A stretch of 64,000 nucleotides of DNA from Hygrocybe punicea. Its lineage: Eukaryota; Basidiomycota; Agaricomycetes; Agaricales; Hygrophoraceae. Below the pieces are notes generated by a model. It had not been told where the DNA came from. It did not search any database and worked only from the letters and a program-made list of their open reading frames with translations. Shown piece after piece: positions 1 to 12,360 of the stretch (position 1 is the stretch's first letter; the number at the start of each line of letters is the position of its first letter). The stretch lies in the NCBI GenBank assembly GCA_963556145.1, contig OY744461.1:7388891-7452890 (forward strand), given 5' to 3'. The position numbers were made by a program, and so were the translations under genes.

Positions 1-1700
1 CATGGGATCTCAGTCACACTTCAGCCATGCATACCCTACCTTTGCCAATGATGGCCTACAAATCTTTGGAGATATCATGACACACAAGAATTTCCTTGCA
101 CGTGATCTTGTGTGTAACTCTTGGAATAGCACCATCCTTGCTCGTATCAAGTCACCTGTGCATCCTTCTGTTATGCTGTCCAGTATGACTTATACCGATG
201 AGAATGGGGAGATTTGTAGGATGGCACCTCTTCCATTTGATCCAGTTAAAGACAGGTCTTTTGTGTGACGAATGAGAGGATACTACTTGTAGTATGTGCA
301 CAAGATATGTGATCCACATCATATTCCTATTATGAAGACAGCATATGGCAGTATTTGCAAGAATCATACAAGAATTCATTGGAATCCTCTTGCCCACGAC
401 TTGCACCTCTCAATGTCTGACTTTTCATCAAGTCACAACTTGCAGTTACTCCAGATCAGGATCCAGTTGCTGCTCATTTTATGCTCTCAACACCTTCGTC
501 ATCCTTCTAGCATCAGTGATAGATATCAATGCTGAAGAGCCTATTGCAGCTGTTGCTGCTAATGTCAGACAGTCAGGATCAAAGCAAAAGGCTCTTTCTC
601 CTGTGACTGAACGGTCAGATGACACTCATTTTCCTGAAGCAGATGGCACTTTAGAGATTGAGAATGATGATGGTTCAGAGTATGAGATTGAATCCATCCA
701 GGAGTTTACAATAATTGATGTAAGTATTCTCTGGATTCTTTAACTTGATTATTACTATTTTCTTTTGTAACTGAAGCTTTTTATTTAGGGGATTCCTCAA
801 TGGCATCTTAGATTTAAGGGTTACGGATCATCTGAAGACTTGTAGTATGAGCATAAGGGAATAGAGTATATGTTTCTTTTATTCAATACCAATATCTTTG
901 TAATCTGTTGGATTTAGAAAATCTACTCACTGTCTTTTGAAGGAGTTTTATAGGAATTCCCAGAACAATGTTTATCCCTTACATGAACTGGTGTCATCAG
1001 CTGGGTCCAATTATGATAGCGACACTTCGGATGAGAATTGGGTTGATGACCAAGACCCAAAGCCAAAGAATACATCTCCTGCATGCCCTCAACCCGACAT
1101 CATAACTGACCCACCCACAAAGCAACCAAGTTCCTCTGTAACTGCAAGCATGCCTGTTATGCTTGTGGTTTCACAGTTTCTGGGTCCTGTACCTGATACA
1201 TCCTTCAAGATGCTCGATATACTTCTTGATGTCGCCAGACTCTAAGACAAAGCTATTGCACTGGATGCTGGTTGGAACCTTGTTGGCAAGCCTATAAATT
1301 CCGATACCATTCTCAAGCTTCTTCATGATTGTCTTGACTTTTACAATCAGGTCACAGCATTCATAGAACTTGTACCAGAATCAAAGTACACTGACATGTC
1401 ACCAAATGATGAAGCCACCCTTATTTTGGAACAGATTGTTGGCTCAGTCGATATTCTCCCTGCCCTGATAGTGGAATATGAAAAACTGCATTTTCTCCAA
1501 AGAGCTATCCAGTGGCAGATGTGTCGTTCCTACTTGGTGTTCTTTCAGTGATATGAAGAAATTGGCCCACATCTGGTGTAACAGGTGGCTAACAGTTATC
1601 AAGCACATACAATTGATGTCACTTTCCCATCATTTGCAAACTGCATCAACCATATCGTACAATATGTTACAAGTTCTTTTAATTTATTAAAAGACTCGTT
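1..1700 (+). pseudogene. decayed protein-coding remnant, unknown origin
   Basis: Several broken plus-strand reading frames run in the same direction: 2-268, 345-743, 937-1245, and a frame continuing past the stop at 1245 to about 1500. The last reads like a normal globular protein rather than noise. Stops and frame changes separate the pieces, and I find no intron set that joins them cleanly. I do not recognise a domain. The surroundings are AT-rich and repeat-rich, so an old transposon-borne gene is the likeliest reading. Confidence 0.3.
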
Positions 1701-1727
1701 CTTTATCAGACCTGGTTCAGTGAGGGT

Positions 1728-1750
1728 TCGTAATTAATTAATTAATTAAT
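1728..1750. repeat. TTAA/ATTA microsatellite
   Basis: A short run of the tetramer ATTA at the 3' side of the decayed reading frames. The interval from here to about 2500 is AT-rich and shows no gene that I can support. Confidence 0.6.
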
Positions 1751-2550
1751 GTTCATGCATCACCTATAGAGAAAAATTTTTTGGGCAAGAGATATGATTC
1801 TACTTCTGATATTGGAAAATCAGATACAGTTGGGGCCATGTGTGGACAAGCTTACATAAGCATCCAAATATGGGTTGCCTCACAAAAGACAAATTACCTT
1901 CAAATTATATTCAAAATATTCGTATCGGCCTCAATTCTTGTTAGAATTAGCTCAAAATTGAACTGCTGACTAATATAATCATTTCGGGCAAGGTGTGACA
2001 GTCACATGTGACCAGTCTAATCATATAAGGGAATTTCTGATATTGTATACCAAATTTTATGCTGATCGTAACTGTGATAGTTACATGTGACTAGTCTAAC
2101 CATATAAGGCAATTTAACATAAAGTTTACGAAATTTGATGTTGATCACTATAACATTCATTGCACATAACAAATATAATTATATAACACAATCAGACAAG
2201 TTTTATCATATGTTTTGGTCCTTGTAGTCTAATTTGAGCTTTAGTAAACAAATACAAATAGATGTAAACAAAGACAAATAATGTGCTCTTTTATAAATAT
2301 TATCACTGGACATTTATGAGTGATGTTGCAACTTGGCCATATGACAAACAAATACAAATAAACAAACCCAATATGGTTAGAATACTTTTTGTATTCCAAT
2401 TTTAGTTTTGGTCAATTTTTTTATATAATCATAATTATATAATCATTAGTCAGATCACCATTTGAACCCAGACTTTGAACCTTATTGTGCTTTTGCCTCT
2501 TGAACCTGAACCACCAGCTTCTCCATTTGGTGCATTAAGTCCGCGTTTTT

Positions 2551-3340
2551 TGACCTTTTTTGACTTGTTTAAGCTCAGTTTTCCATATTTAGACTCCGAA
2601 AAAATGTTTTCTGGATCAGGCGATGTGCCTGGACCATTCAGGGTCCAATATTGACATAAGCTTTCCTTTTTTAGACATAAAACTTGAAAATTCTTCGGAT
2701 TTTCATGTTTTTTATGTCCTGTGGCTCTGTTTTATTTCCTGGACCATTGGTAATGTCTTCAATTTGTATATCATATTTTCTGTTAACATAAACTATCATA
2801 TAATAGTCCATCTTCCTCTCAATTTTAAAAGTATATGTAAATTTTGCATTTTTTGACCATTTTGGCTTGTTTAAGCTCAGTTTTCCATATTCAGACTCTG
2901 AAAAAAAGCGATCCGGATCAGGTGATGTGCCCGGACCAATCAGGGTCCAATGCTGACATAAGCCTTCCTTTTATAGGCAAAAAAATCGAAAATTCTTTGG
3001 TTTTTTGTGCTTTTGCTTTCATCTGGCTCTGTTTTGTTTCTTGGACCACTGGTAATGTCTTCTATTCATTCAAATTATCATGTTTTGACATAATCTATCA
3101 TTTGACAGCCAATCTCTCCATCAAAATTCAAAGTATGTGGAAATTTCACATTTTTTTCATCTTTTTGGATTGTTTAAGCTAATGTCTTCACATCTAGACC
3201 TTAAAACAATGCCTTCTGGATCAGGTATGGATCCCTCACCATTTTAAGTTAAATACTTATATAAGAATTCCATTTATAGCCAACACATGTGAAATTTCTT
3301 GGATTTTTGGCATTTTTTTAAGTATATATGCTGTCATTCT
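2551..3340. repeat. three diverged tandem copies of a ~302-bp unit
   Basis: The phrase TTGTTTAAGCT recurs at about 2565, 2867 and 3170, each time followed by the same order of blocks: an A-rich stretch, TCTGGATCAGG, a GGACCA-like block, then a conserved AT-rich tail. The period is about 302 bp. Copies 1 and 2 are closest; copy 3 is the most diverged. Short open frames inside them repeat the same peptide in two copies, which reflects the repeat and not a gene. Confidence 0.7.
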
Positions 3341-3499
3341 TATTGGTATGTGGTCTATTTGTTTGCTGCAGATACTTTTGACATCACCTATATTTTATCT
3401 AGTCATTCTTATCCAAAAACATCTAAAATTGTTGACAAAATTGGTAAAAATCTTATTTATGTTACAGTTTATTGCTAATTTGATTATTGCTAGCCATGT

Positions 3500-3670
3500 G
3501 GCTCCTTATGCTGACCTTATGGCTCCTTATGTTGGCCTTATAGCTCCTTATGTTGGCCTTGTGACTCCTTATAATAGCCTTGTGGCTGGCCTGATGGCTC
3601 TTTATACTGGCCTGATGGCTCCTTATACTGGCCTTGTGGCTCCTTATACTGGCCTGGTGGCTCCTCATAT
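3500..3670. repeat. ~24-bp minisatellite (GCTCCTTATRYTGGCCT units)
   Basis: About seven imperfect copies of a 24-bp unit, readable in frame as APYTGLV-type heptads and octads. It lies inside an AT-rich open frame (3348-4040) that overlaps another long frame (3811-4626). Both frames are low-complexity and I do not call either a gene. Confidence 0.65.
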
Positions 3671-4647
3671 TATTGCTGGTCAAGCAATGGAATTTGTCAT
3701 GCCAACAGTATCAAAAAATTGTCAAATATTAATTCCTGTTACATTGAAATTATCAAATCATTCTATTCTTTCAGTATCCAATTGTTCTATCTTAGATTAT
3801 AAAACAATCGATGACAATGTTACATCAAAATCTGTTGTTCAAAAGTTACCTAACTGTCTTATGCCACATGTTGAAATTCCTGAATTCTTTATCAAAATTT
3901 CAGGCTTTTGCATTGTTGATCAGGATTTACTTTATGCCAGAAATCATGTTAATACTCACTCTATATCAAATGATTGTCTGCAATCAGCGAGTCCTGCTAA
4001 TTGTATTAATTCAAATGTTGTCATGTTACTCTGTTCATAATAATTTTCTCTTTGAATTTTACTTCAGAACTTTGTGGTGTTTGCTTGACAATTTCTCTAT
4101 ATATTATTTTCAAAATAGCATTATGAACAAATGTTTGTATCTCAAATTGAAACTTCAACAGAATCTGTTCAGAAAACATGACTTCAGAGCTTACTTGAAA
4201 TATGTCACCAAACAACCTCTCTTAGCCAATGGATCAATTTTACTATTTTTCTTGGTTTTGTATCATATCTTAGCTTTTCAAATGTCTGCTCATTACATTT
4301 ACAATAAAACTTCAAAATTATTTGACATTGTCAAGTCTAAAAATGTACCTGTCAATGCTAACATTCATATTGAATGTATTGGTGGAGGCAAAGCAAACAT
4401 ATTCTCATTTCATGAACTAATGCCTGCTTCAACCAATAACAATGCTAGTATGGATGCAGCTAAATATAAATTCCACTCTTACATGCCAAAAAATGAAGCA
4501 CTCTCACTGGAATCATCATCTGAAAAGTCACTTGTAATTGTAAACCATCCATTTGAACTGTTGATTCCAAAGTTGACCATTGTAGATGCGGGTTCTTGGT
4601 GGCTTCGGAACTATATAAATAAATAAATAAAGATCCTAACCAGAGGG

Positions 4648-5458
4648 TGTCAGCATAGAAGTGACTGGATAAATCAGTGTCGGGAATAGAAGTAAAAAGA
4701 AGGGAATGTTAGTAAAAGTAAAGCCGCCGCGTAAAACTGGACTAATAACGACGAAGCCGGCGATGAACGGAGTGAAAACAGACAAATAATAAAGAACCCG
4801 ACGATGCCGACGATGTCGGGTACAGCGGGTCGGGTCGGGTTGGGTCAGAAACAATGAACGAATATATGGAAACAACAATAAAGACGACGAAGTGGACTAT
4901 AAAAAGCTAAGGGTCTATGTGGACGAGCATTTGAAGGGATTAAAAGGCGATTCTGACTAAAGGGAAACGGGGACTAAGGGTATCTTATTTTGTACGGTCG
5001 TCGGGGACCATTTTTATAGTACAGGAAACAGTAATCTACTTTTGGACATGTCTACTTCGGCCGATGGTAAGCTACAAAGAAAGGTTGGAATGGGGATATG
5101 GAAAAGGGGGGTTGCAAAGCAACGAAGACAGGAAATGGAGGGGAAAATGAATATGCAAGGAAAAGATCTAGAAAGTCCTACATATCTCCGAAAGGACGAG
5201 GGGATGCATAAATAAAGTAAATCCGAAGTCGGGGATTGAGTCCGAAGAGATCCATCTCCTGGAATTGGAACTCCGAGGAGTTTGAGGCTGCCGGATTTAG
5301 CCCAAAAGCGGCCGTCACAAAGCGGCATGTGTCAGGTTACGTCGGTCACGTCACGTCACGTCACGTCACGTCATGTCGGGTTACGTCGGGTTCAAATGCA
5401 AGTCGAATGGCGGCATTGGGTTGGTCCGGATTCGTGATATATCGATGATACGGACTCA
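4648..5458. mobile_element. solo LTR of a retrotransposon
   Basis: The 811-bp segment starts TGTCAGC and ends ACTCA (TG...CA) and is flanked by the direct repeat GAGGG at 4643-4647 and 5459-5463, the 5-bp target duplication expected of LTR integration. Its composition differs sharply from the AT-rich flanks. It contains a short array of CGTCA pentamers (about 5343-5375). No internal coding region or second LTR is present, so the element was probably lost by LTR-LTR recombination. Gypsy or Copia cannot be told from this. Confidence 0.75.
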
Positions 5459-5735
5459 GAGGGACGTCGACCCTCTACACCATTGCAAACTTGAAAGTTA
5501 TTGCAGCCAGTCATAGCATTCTTGTACACTCAAAAATGAATCATGCATCAATTCAAACTGCAATTCAGACTCATGTGTGTTCCAACTGCCCTGAATTTTT
5601 AGCTGTCTTTGAATGTCTTGAATTTGTTGATAAAGAAGCAATTGCAATTCACAAGAAAACCTTGAATATCAGAGCAGTCAATAAGTTTAAAGTCCAACAT
5701 CCTGACAAACATGCAACACAACATCTGGCTGCTCA

Positions 5736-6512
5736 GGTTCGGTTCGGTTCGGTTCAGGCCAAAAAAATCTGAACCTTGAACTGAACCTGAGGTTCGGTTC
5801 AGCTCATATGCTGAACCTTGAACTGAACCTTTGGTTCAGGTTCAGATAGGTTCAGTTCAGGTTCAGGCCAGGCTGAACCTGAACTGAACCTGTTAAAATA
5901 CAAGTATACTAGCTAATCAATTTTCTCAATCCAAATTTTTCCTTTATTTCCTACCACTCTACATTGTTGTTGTGCTAATGGTTTGACTCTTCAATTACAT
6001 GTACTGTGTCCATGTTCACTGTGAATGAATCAATAGAATCTTGTGTTAGATGTGTCTGAAGCACAGCAAGCATGAAATATCCTGGACAACTGTTCAGATG
6101 GTCATTGCAAATGTTTTGCTGTATTTTAACTTGCAATCAGTATAACTGAATCACACAACATGGCATCCTAGGCTGAATTTCAACTTTACATTTTAAAATA
6201 TATTTAAGTTTGCAAATATTCATGTTACAGAAGCACTAATTGCAACCATATAAACTCTAACTAATCTAGATTCTGTTATTAATGGTGCTGAAATTTCAAG
6301 TCAGTAAATAGTTGGACCAAAACTAAGTCTCTACTCAGCAGAAATTAGACTAATATGTGAAAGATTAGGTTCAGGTTCGAACCAGGTTCACAAGATTCTG
6401 TCCTTGACTGAACCTTGAACTGAACCTAAGGTTCGGTTCAGGCATTACCCCGAACCTTGAACTGAACTTAGGTTCGGTTCATGTGGGTTCAGGTTCGAAC
6501 CCAGGTTCAGAA
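5736..6512. repeat. GGTTCA/TGAACC-rich fold-back element
   Basis: Two clusters of alternating GGTTCG/GGTTCA and TGAACC hexamers (5736-5893 and 6367-6512) flank about 470 bp of AT-rich sequence. Within each cluster the hexamers occur in both orientations and can form stems. The block interrupts sequence that resumes in a transposase-like frame at 6537. I found no clean target duplication, so the exact ends are uncertain. Confidence 0.55.
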
Positions 6513-6529
6513 CCAAACTGTACCATCAC

Positions 6530-6764
6530 TACGCTGCAAGGTTTCTGGATGTTTTTATTTGAGCGATTGAACCATACCCTCAAGTCTTTCAAGACAAATA
6601 ATCATGCAAATGGCGAGCTTGAAACTATGTTCTTTCATGAGTTTCAACAGACATGCCAATCAGCCCATGTTGTGAGTACTGATCTTATGCTGCAGCTGAC
6701 ACAACACTCAATTGAATTAGACTTCAGCTCTGGCACAATGTCACCTAGACAGTCTACAACATGA
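6530..6764 (+). pseudogene. remnant of a CACTA/Plavaka-type transposon protein (DUF4218-like)
   Basis: The frame reads GFWMFLFERLNHTLKSF followed by a TNNHANGELETMFF-like stretch. This pattern (FERLN...LK...N.H..GE.E..FF.EF) is what I associate with the DUF4218 region of fungal CACTA/Plavaka transposon proteins. It is short, lacks a start, and is preceded by the GGTTCA repeat block. Attribution rests on motif memory only, without a search. Confidence 0.45.
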
Positions 6765-6925
6765 CGTCACCCAAATCATGCTCAAGGCTACCAATGAGGA
6801 ATAAGGAACCATAGCCTCCTTAGGTGCACTATCACGAGACTTAGATGAGGTTCACCAAGACAGCAAGTGTTGATCTTGTAACATTTATGATTGACACTGA
6901 CTCGGTCCTAGAAAATCAATGTTTC

Positions 6926-8591
6926 TGTTACGGATCGCTTCTGCAGCGGGCTCCGGCAACAATCAACTTAACTAGGAGGGGGGTTTCCAGGGAAGAAGAC
7001 AGCAGTTTTCATTGTTGCTTATAGCTAAGACAACACTGCTAACAGGGGGGGTCAAGGTCTAGTGTCATTGCGAGCCGTGGGGGTTACTCAAAACAAGATG
7101 AGTCTGCCCCAAGAACCAGACTAAACGTAAGGAAAGGAAAAGAAGAAAAAGTCCGAACCAACAACAAGAACAGTACATATAGTGGCTGGTCTTGAGGGGA
7201 GGTAAATAGGAATACAATCATGAAGCCACAACATGTCCAACTCTACCATGTGTTCACCATGAGGCGTACATGAGGCGTCCTCATGTCGATGTTCTCGCGA
7301 TCCAACTGGAGGCCCGGGTGTCGTTGAGGATAGAAGAGGTCCGGATGACTCGGATGATTTGTCATCGGATCATGTGACATGCAGAATTGCCAATTCGGGG
7401 TCTACACTTGCTGTAACGGGCAAGTGTGCAGTTTGGCAAGTGCATTGCATGGTTGGGTCGAAGATGGGTATCGTCTAGTGTGGGATTGGTGAAGGAGATG
7501 TCTTGAGGTGGTGTGAATGTAGCGGCAAGGTCGGGATGAGAGAAAACAAAGGAATGTATGGAGGGAAAACCAACTAGGACGGTGGGCTAATCGAGGTCAG
7601 TCATGTGAACAGCATAAGCTGTACCGGATGATGATGTCTGTGTTGATGACGTATCGAGGAGTGGTGTCTTGTCCTGTTTGTGGAACAATAAGGTCCATCT
7701 GATGTTGGTATCGTCCAAGAAAGGGTATCGTTGTAAATGAATGTGGGAGGTAACAAGGTTATGGATAAAAATAGATAAATGAACGTGGGTCCAGGTTTCG
7801 AGTCATGGCATGAGTGACAAGCTGTGGGAACAAGTCGTCAGGTACTGCATTGAAGCGGTGTCGTGCGAACAATATGCGATAGGGGTTGGTTCACTGTTTG
7901 GGAAGTCGTATGGTCTGTGGTCGAAGTCCAAAAGAATGTGCTTCGGCGATGGTCGGATTAGAGAGAACAGTGAAATGTCTCGTGATTGGGGATTGTTCAG
8001 AGTTCGCATGCAGGTGAGGAATGTCGTCGGATCGTCAGGGAGGATAATGGTGGGCACAGGGTATGAATATGGAAACCAAATATCCGGGAATGGCAATTGT
8101 CAATTATGTGTCGATATATTGTCGAGGTGGAAGTCAGAAGTATCAATGGCGGAAGGGTTTCGGTGCCGATGCCAAAGATAGATCATAACAAGGTAGAAAC
8201 TGATCAGGAAGGTGATGGCAATGCTGCCAATAACAATTACGGTAATGAGCTGTGTCGGGAGTACAGCCATTGTGATCGGTTTGTCGTGGGATAGCGTAAA
8301 CAAGATATCGAAGGGAAAAGACAATGTCGGTGACGTCCATCGGCAAGGAGACTATTCGGGTACAACAAGGTCACGTGGGAGATGTCCATGGTCGGTCTGG
8401 ATTGTTCTAGAAGAAGGGACAAAAAGAGAACAAGAATAAGAAAATACAAGGATGTCCAAATGAAGAAACAACGACGTTGAAAGGAAGACAAAGGACAAAA
8501 AGAAATGAAAAAGGAAGGTGTGCAGTGCAGAATCGTCATGGTGGGTATCGGAATGGGCATCGGGGTTGGAAGCGGAGTTGGAAACGTAACA
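6926..8591. mobile_element. probable LTR-type element, no coding capacity
   Basis: The segment opens TGTTACGG and closes CGTAACA, a 7-bp inverted terminus typical of fungal LTRs. The flanks are GTTTC (6921-6925) and GTTTT (8592-8596), a 4-of-5 match to a target duplication. Its GC-richer composition differs from the left flank. Open frames inside are short and overlap on both strands. It may be a long solo LTR; the imperfect duplication keeps this tentative. Confidence 0.4.
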
Positions 8592-8822
8592 GTTTTGCCC
8601 TGTCACCCCGCCACGAAGAAAAGATCATGGGTCAACAGACTTATCTCCAGCTAGCCAGCACGCTATTGGCTCTTTACCCTGAATTTCCGGCACATTGAGA
8701 ATGGAGCTCGCAGTGAAATCATTGATATAAAGCTACATCCCGAAGAGCCATGCACAGGGACAACTCCCATAGTACACTTAAAGCATGTACCCACCTATGT
8801 TCTGGTGAGGCTAGATCGGACA

Positions 8823-10116
8823 TAAGGCATGTCACGAGTGCACTCGTGGGTGATCTGGATCCAAACTCGCGAGTTTTTTTCATCAAAATTTACATACCCA
8901 GATCTGTGTGGGTTTTTCAATCCACTGGACTCGGATCCACGGGTCGGCTACCCGTGGATCCACGGGTACTCGCAGGTGACCTGGGGCTCGACGCGCTTTG
9001 GACCACGAACCATCCTCCTCCACCCTCAAATTTCCTCGCAAGCCACAGTGCCACGTCAACTGACGTGGGCCTGGGGTTGCGAGGAGTGGGGAGGAGTGGG
9101 GAGGAGGGGGGACCTTTCAGCGGCACCATGCCACCACCGCAGCTGTTGCTGTTGCGTTGCTGCCGGCGCTGTTGCTGCTGTGTTCTGCCGGTGCCATTGT
9201 TGATGCCGTTGTTGCTGCCGCTATCGCTGCTGCCGCCGTTCCCGCTGCTGCCATTCCCGCTGTTGCCGTTCCTGCTGTTGCCGTTCCCGCTGCTGCCGTT
9301 CCCGCTGCTGCCGTTCCCACTGCTGCCGTTGCTGCTGCGTTGCTGCCGTTCCCGCTGCTGCCATTCCCGCTGTTGCCGTTCCCGCTGCTGCCATTCCCGC
9401 TGCTGCCATTCCCACTGCTGCCGTTGCTGCTGCGTTGCTGCCATTCCCGCTGCTGCTGTCGTTGCTGCTGCCGCTGCAGCGGTTGTTGCTGCCACAGCTG
9501 CTGTGGTTGCCGTGGGCATCATGGAACTGTGGGGGGTAAGTATAGATAAATAAAATAGATGACAACGAAAACTTATCTTAGCAGCGGGGGTGGACGCACC
9601 ACTCCCCGCTGTGTCCTTGTGTTGCTACCATCCCCGGTTCCCGTCGTGAGTGTGGTGTTGGTGTGGGCATGGTGTTGGCATGGGTGTTGGCAGGCGTTGG
9701 TGTGGGCATTGGTGGTGCTGCTGTTGCCGCTGCTGTTGCCAGCTGTCCTCATCATGATTCTCTGTGTAATAAAATGTTAGTAAAGTGAAGTGTCCATGAA
9801 CGCTTACCGTTTTGTCTTGTGAGTGTTGCTGTTATTGTTGAGTCCACGTTTCGCGTCGTTGTTTAAGATCACATGATCTAAGTTCCCGCGATTTCATACA
9901 CACAAAAATTAAACATTTGACTATCTACAGAGAATGAGTTTTGGCTGTGTGACCCGCGAGTACTCACACGGGTACCTGAGAGATAATATGTGACACCCAG
10001 ATCCGTGAGTATTTCAGACAACAGGTAAATAATACTCATGAGTAAGATACCCACGAGTTTTCCCACGGGTAAACCCATTGTGACCCACGGGTTACCCAGA
10101 GTCGTGACATGCCTTA
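8823..10116. mobile_element. non-autonomous TIR element, 8-bp target duplication
   Basis: The ends are TAAGGCATGTCACGA and its exact inverse, flanked by ATCGGACA at 8815-8822 and 10117-10124. The 8-bp duplication and short inverted ends suggest a hAT-like or Zisupton-like non-autonomous element. Subterminal regions carry repeated CCCRYGGGT-like words. It interrupts the helicase remnant. It encodes nothing convincing: the long frames over 9120-9520 come from a 15-bp minisatellite. Confidence 0.8.
9130..9500. repeat. 15-bp minisatellite inside the TIR element
   Basis: More than 15 copies of a unit close to CTGCTGCCGTTCCCG, with variants. It gives open frames in all six directions (Leu/Pro-, Ala/Val- or Gln/Arg-rich), which is why none of them is called as a gene. 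Confidence 0.8.
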
Positions 10117-10287
10117 ATCGGACATGCGCAAGCCGTTTGCCAGGATTACACTCTGGAATAATACCAATAGAGCCCACAACCTGTCAAATGCAGATCAGAA
10201 TGAACAACGGCTTGAGCAATTTGATGAAGACGGTCTCCCAACTACAATTTGCGATAACTGGAAGTTATGCTTTTACGGATTACCGAG

Positions 10288-11569
10288 TAGTGTTGGGGAA
10301 GTTCGGTTTGGTCCGGTTTGGGGCCTTTTTGCCCAAACCGGAAACCGAATGGTCCGGTTTTCCACCCAAAGTCCCCAAACCAGACCGAAACCGATGCAAA
10401 CGGTTTGCATCGGTTCGGTTTCGGTCCAAACGCGGTCTGAACCGCGGACCGCTAGTGCTCAGTGCCCCTGCACCATTCTGACCTCGCAACAGTGCTGCGC
10501 ACGTCAATTGACGTGGCCAGCCTGTTTGCGAGGTGAGATTGGGGTGCTGGGGTGCTGGCACACCCTGCGCCGGCATTGAGCCGCACGCGGGCTTCTCCAT
10601 GGGTGTCCCGACGCGTCACACGCGTTGTACATGCGATGTGGGTTGACCGCGTTGGCCGTTTTCGGTGGACGCGTGATGGTGGTGGTGGTGGTGGTGGTGG
10701 TGGTGCCCCACGCGTCATACGCGTTGTGCACGCGATGACGGCTGGGCCGCTTTGGTTGTTTTCGGCGGACGCGTGGTGGTGGTGGCATAGGAGCCTCTTC
10801 GCGAGGGTGTCCGGACGCGTCATACGCGTTGTACACACGACGACGGCCGGGTTGACCCCGCGTTGGCCTTCCTCGGTGGTGTTAGTGTTGCGTGGTGGTG
10901 GTGGTACGGTGCCGCGTTCTATAATGGACGAATAAATCAGTGAAAAAATGAATAAAGGTACATACCACGAAGGAGCGGGGTGGATGCACCACCCCTGCTG
11001 CTCTTCCACCTTGTTGACTCCACCCCATTCACGTACGTTTGGCACACGTTTTGAACGCGTTTGGCGTGGCGCTGGGGGTGGGCCGTGGGCGTTGCTGTGG
11101 GCGCGTCCGGCGTGGCGTTGACGGTGGTTGTAACCGTCGCCGTTGTCGTTGCCGTTGTCGTGGTGGTGGTGGTGGTGGCTGTGGTGCATCAACCTGTAAT
11201 TTGTAAATGCGTTAGTTAAGTTCGAATAAATAAAAATAAAAAACATACGCGGGCGGCAGGGAGTACCCCGCCGCCCGTTTTGTCGACCTCGGGTGCTCCA
11301 TCGTCTTCGTTTGGCGTATATCGGGGGTGTTGTTGGTGGGGTTGGTGACTTTGGGTGACTTTCGAAGTCAGCCATGTAGCCGACTTTGGACTGTCGGTTT
11401 GCGGTTCAAACTGAGTTTGAAACCGTTTCGGCCCGCGGCCAAATCTCCAAACCGGAGACTGAACAGTTCGGTCTCAGCCGAAATTTCCCAAACCGAAACC
11501 GAAACCGGCGGTTTCGGTTCGGTCTAAACCGGGTTTGGGTCGGTCTGAGACCGAACTTCCCCAACACTA
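10288..11569. mobile_element. hAT-like non-autonomous element, copy 1
   Basis: The ends are TAGTGTTGGGGAAG and its inverse, flanked by the 8-bp duplication TTACCGAG (10280-10287 and 11570-11577). TAGTG-type termini plus 8-bp duplications fit hAT. Subterminal regions are packed with GGTTTGG/CCAAACC words in both orientations. The middle holds (GGT)n runs and repeated ACGCGT-rich blocks. It interrupts the helicase remnant in frame. A second copy lies at 19907-21254. No transposase is encoded. Confidence 0.88.
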
Positions 11570-11699
11570 TTACCGAGCACAGGGTCAGACAATACCCTAT
11601 GTGATCGCGGACATCAGATGTCCCCCAGTGCCGGGCACGTTAAGTCTCTTCAACCTCTATGTGGCTCTGTCCAGGAGCTCCAGACGTAGTCACATCCGT

Positions 11700-12360
11700 A
11701 TGAGTGTTTTCACTGGACAAAATTCATATGATCACTGGTGATAACTGGTGATAACTTGTTATCACCAGTGATTATCAGTGATCACAACTTAACACAAGTT
11801 ATCATCTATTTTCACAGTGCTGCATTGTGCAATACCTATTATATTCCATGATAACCCATTAAGATGAGTGCATGGCACAGGAAAGCACTGCATTGCACAA
11901 CATATGAGAACCAGTGAGAACCAGTGAGAACCAGTGATAGTAAGTGCACTTCAGTGCACACTAGTGCATTCTGTGATTCACAGTGCTTTCAAATGCTTTC
12001 CAATGCTTTCCAATGCTTTCAGAGTGAGAGAGACAAATTTTATGCATTGGAAAGCATTGGAAAGCATTTGAAAGCACTGTGAATCACAGAATGCACTAGT
12101 GTGCACTGAAGTGCACTTACTATCACTGGTTCTCACTGGTTCTCACTGGTTCTCATATGTTGTGCAATGCAGTGCTTTCCTGTGCCATGCACTCATCTTA
12201 ATGGGTTATCATGGAATATAATAGGTATTGCACAATGCAGCACTGTGAAAATAGATGATAACTTGTGTTAAGTTGTGATCACTGATAATCACTGGTGATA
12301 ACAAGTTATCACCAGTTATCACCAGTGATCATATGAATTTTGTCCAGTGAAAACCCTCAT
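11700..12360. mobile_element. palindromic MITE, 8-bp target duplication
   Basis: A near-perfect 661-bp inverted repeat: the left arm 11700-~12024 and right arm ~12042-12360 are almost exact reverse complements around a spacer of roughly 17 bp. It is flanked by ACATCCGT at 11692-11699 and 12361-12368. Each arm contains clusters of direct repeats (AGAACCAGTG, GCTTTCCAAT). It has no coding capacity. It sits in the last conserved block of the helicase remnant. Confidence 0.85.

Noticed and set aside
3348..4626. Two overlapping ORFs (230 and 271 aa)
   Set aside because: AT-rich, low complexity, mutually overlapping, one made of minisatellite peptide repeats; no recognisable fold.
6378..6500. GGTTCGAACC words resembling a tRNA T-loop
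   Set aside because: They are part of the GGTTCA hexamer arrays; no acceptor or anticodon stem can be drawn around them.
8917..9565. Long Gln/Arg-, Ala/Val- and Leu/Pro-rich ORFs in all six frames
   Set aside because: Products of a 15-bp GC-rich minisatellite; no stop codons arise by composition alone.
10452..11375. 307-aa minus-strand ORF with His-rich runs
   Set aside because: Lies wholly within the hAT-like non-autonomous element and is built from (GGT)n and ACGCGT-rich repeats; the homologous region in copy 2 is not conserved as a frame.
11900..12170. Repeated short units that could suggest a CRISPR-like array
   Set aside because: Units are contiguous or mirrored within a palindromic MITE in a fungal genome; no spacer pattern.
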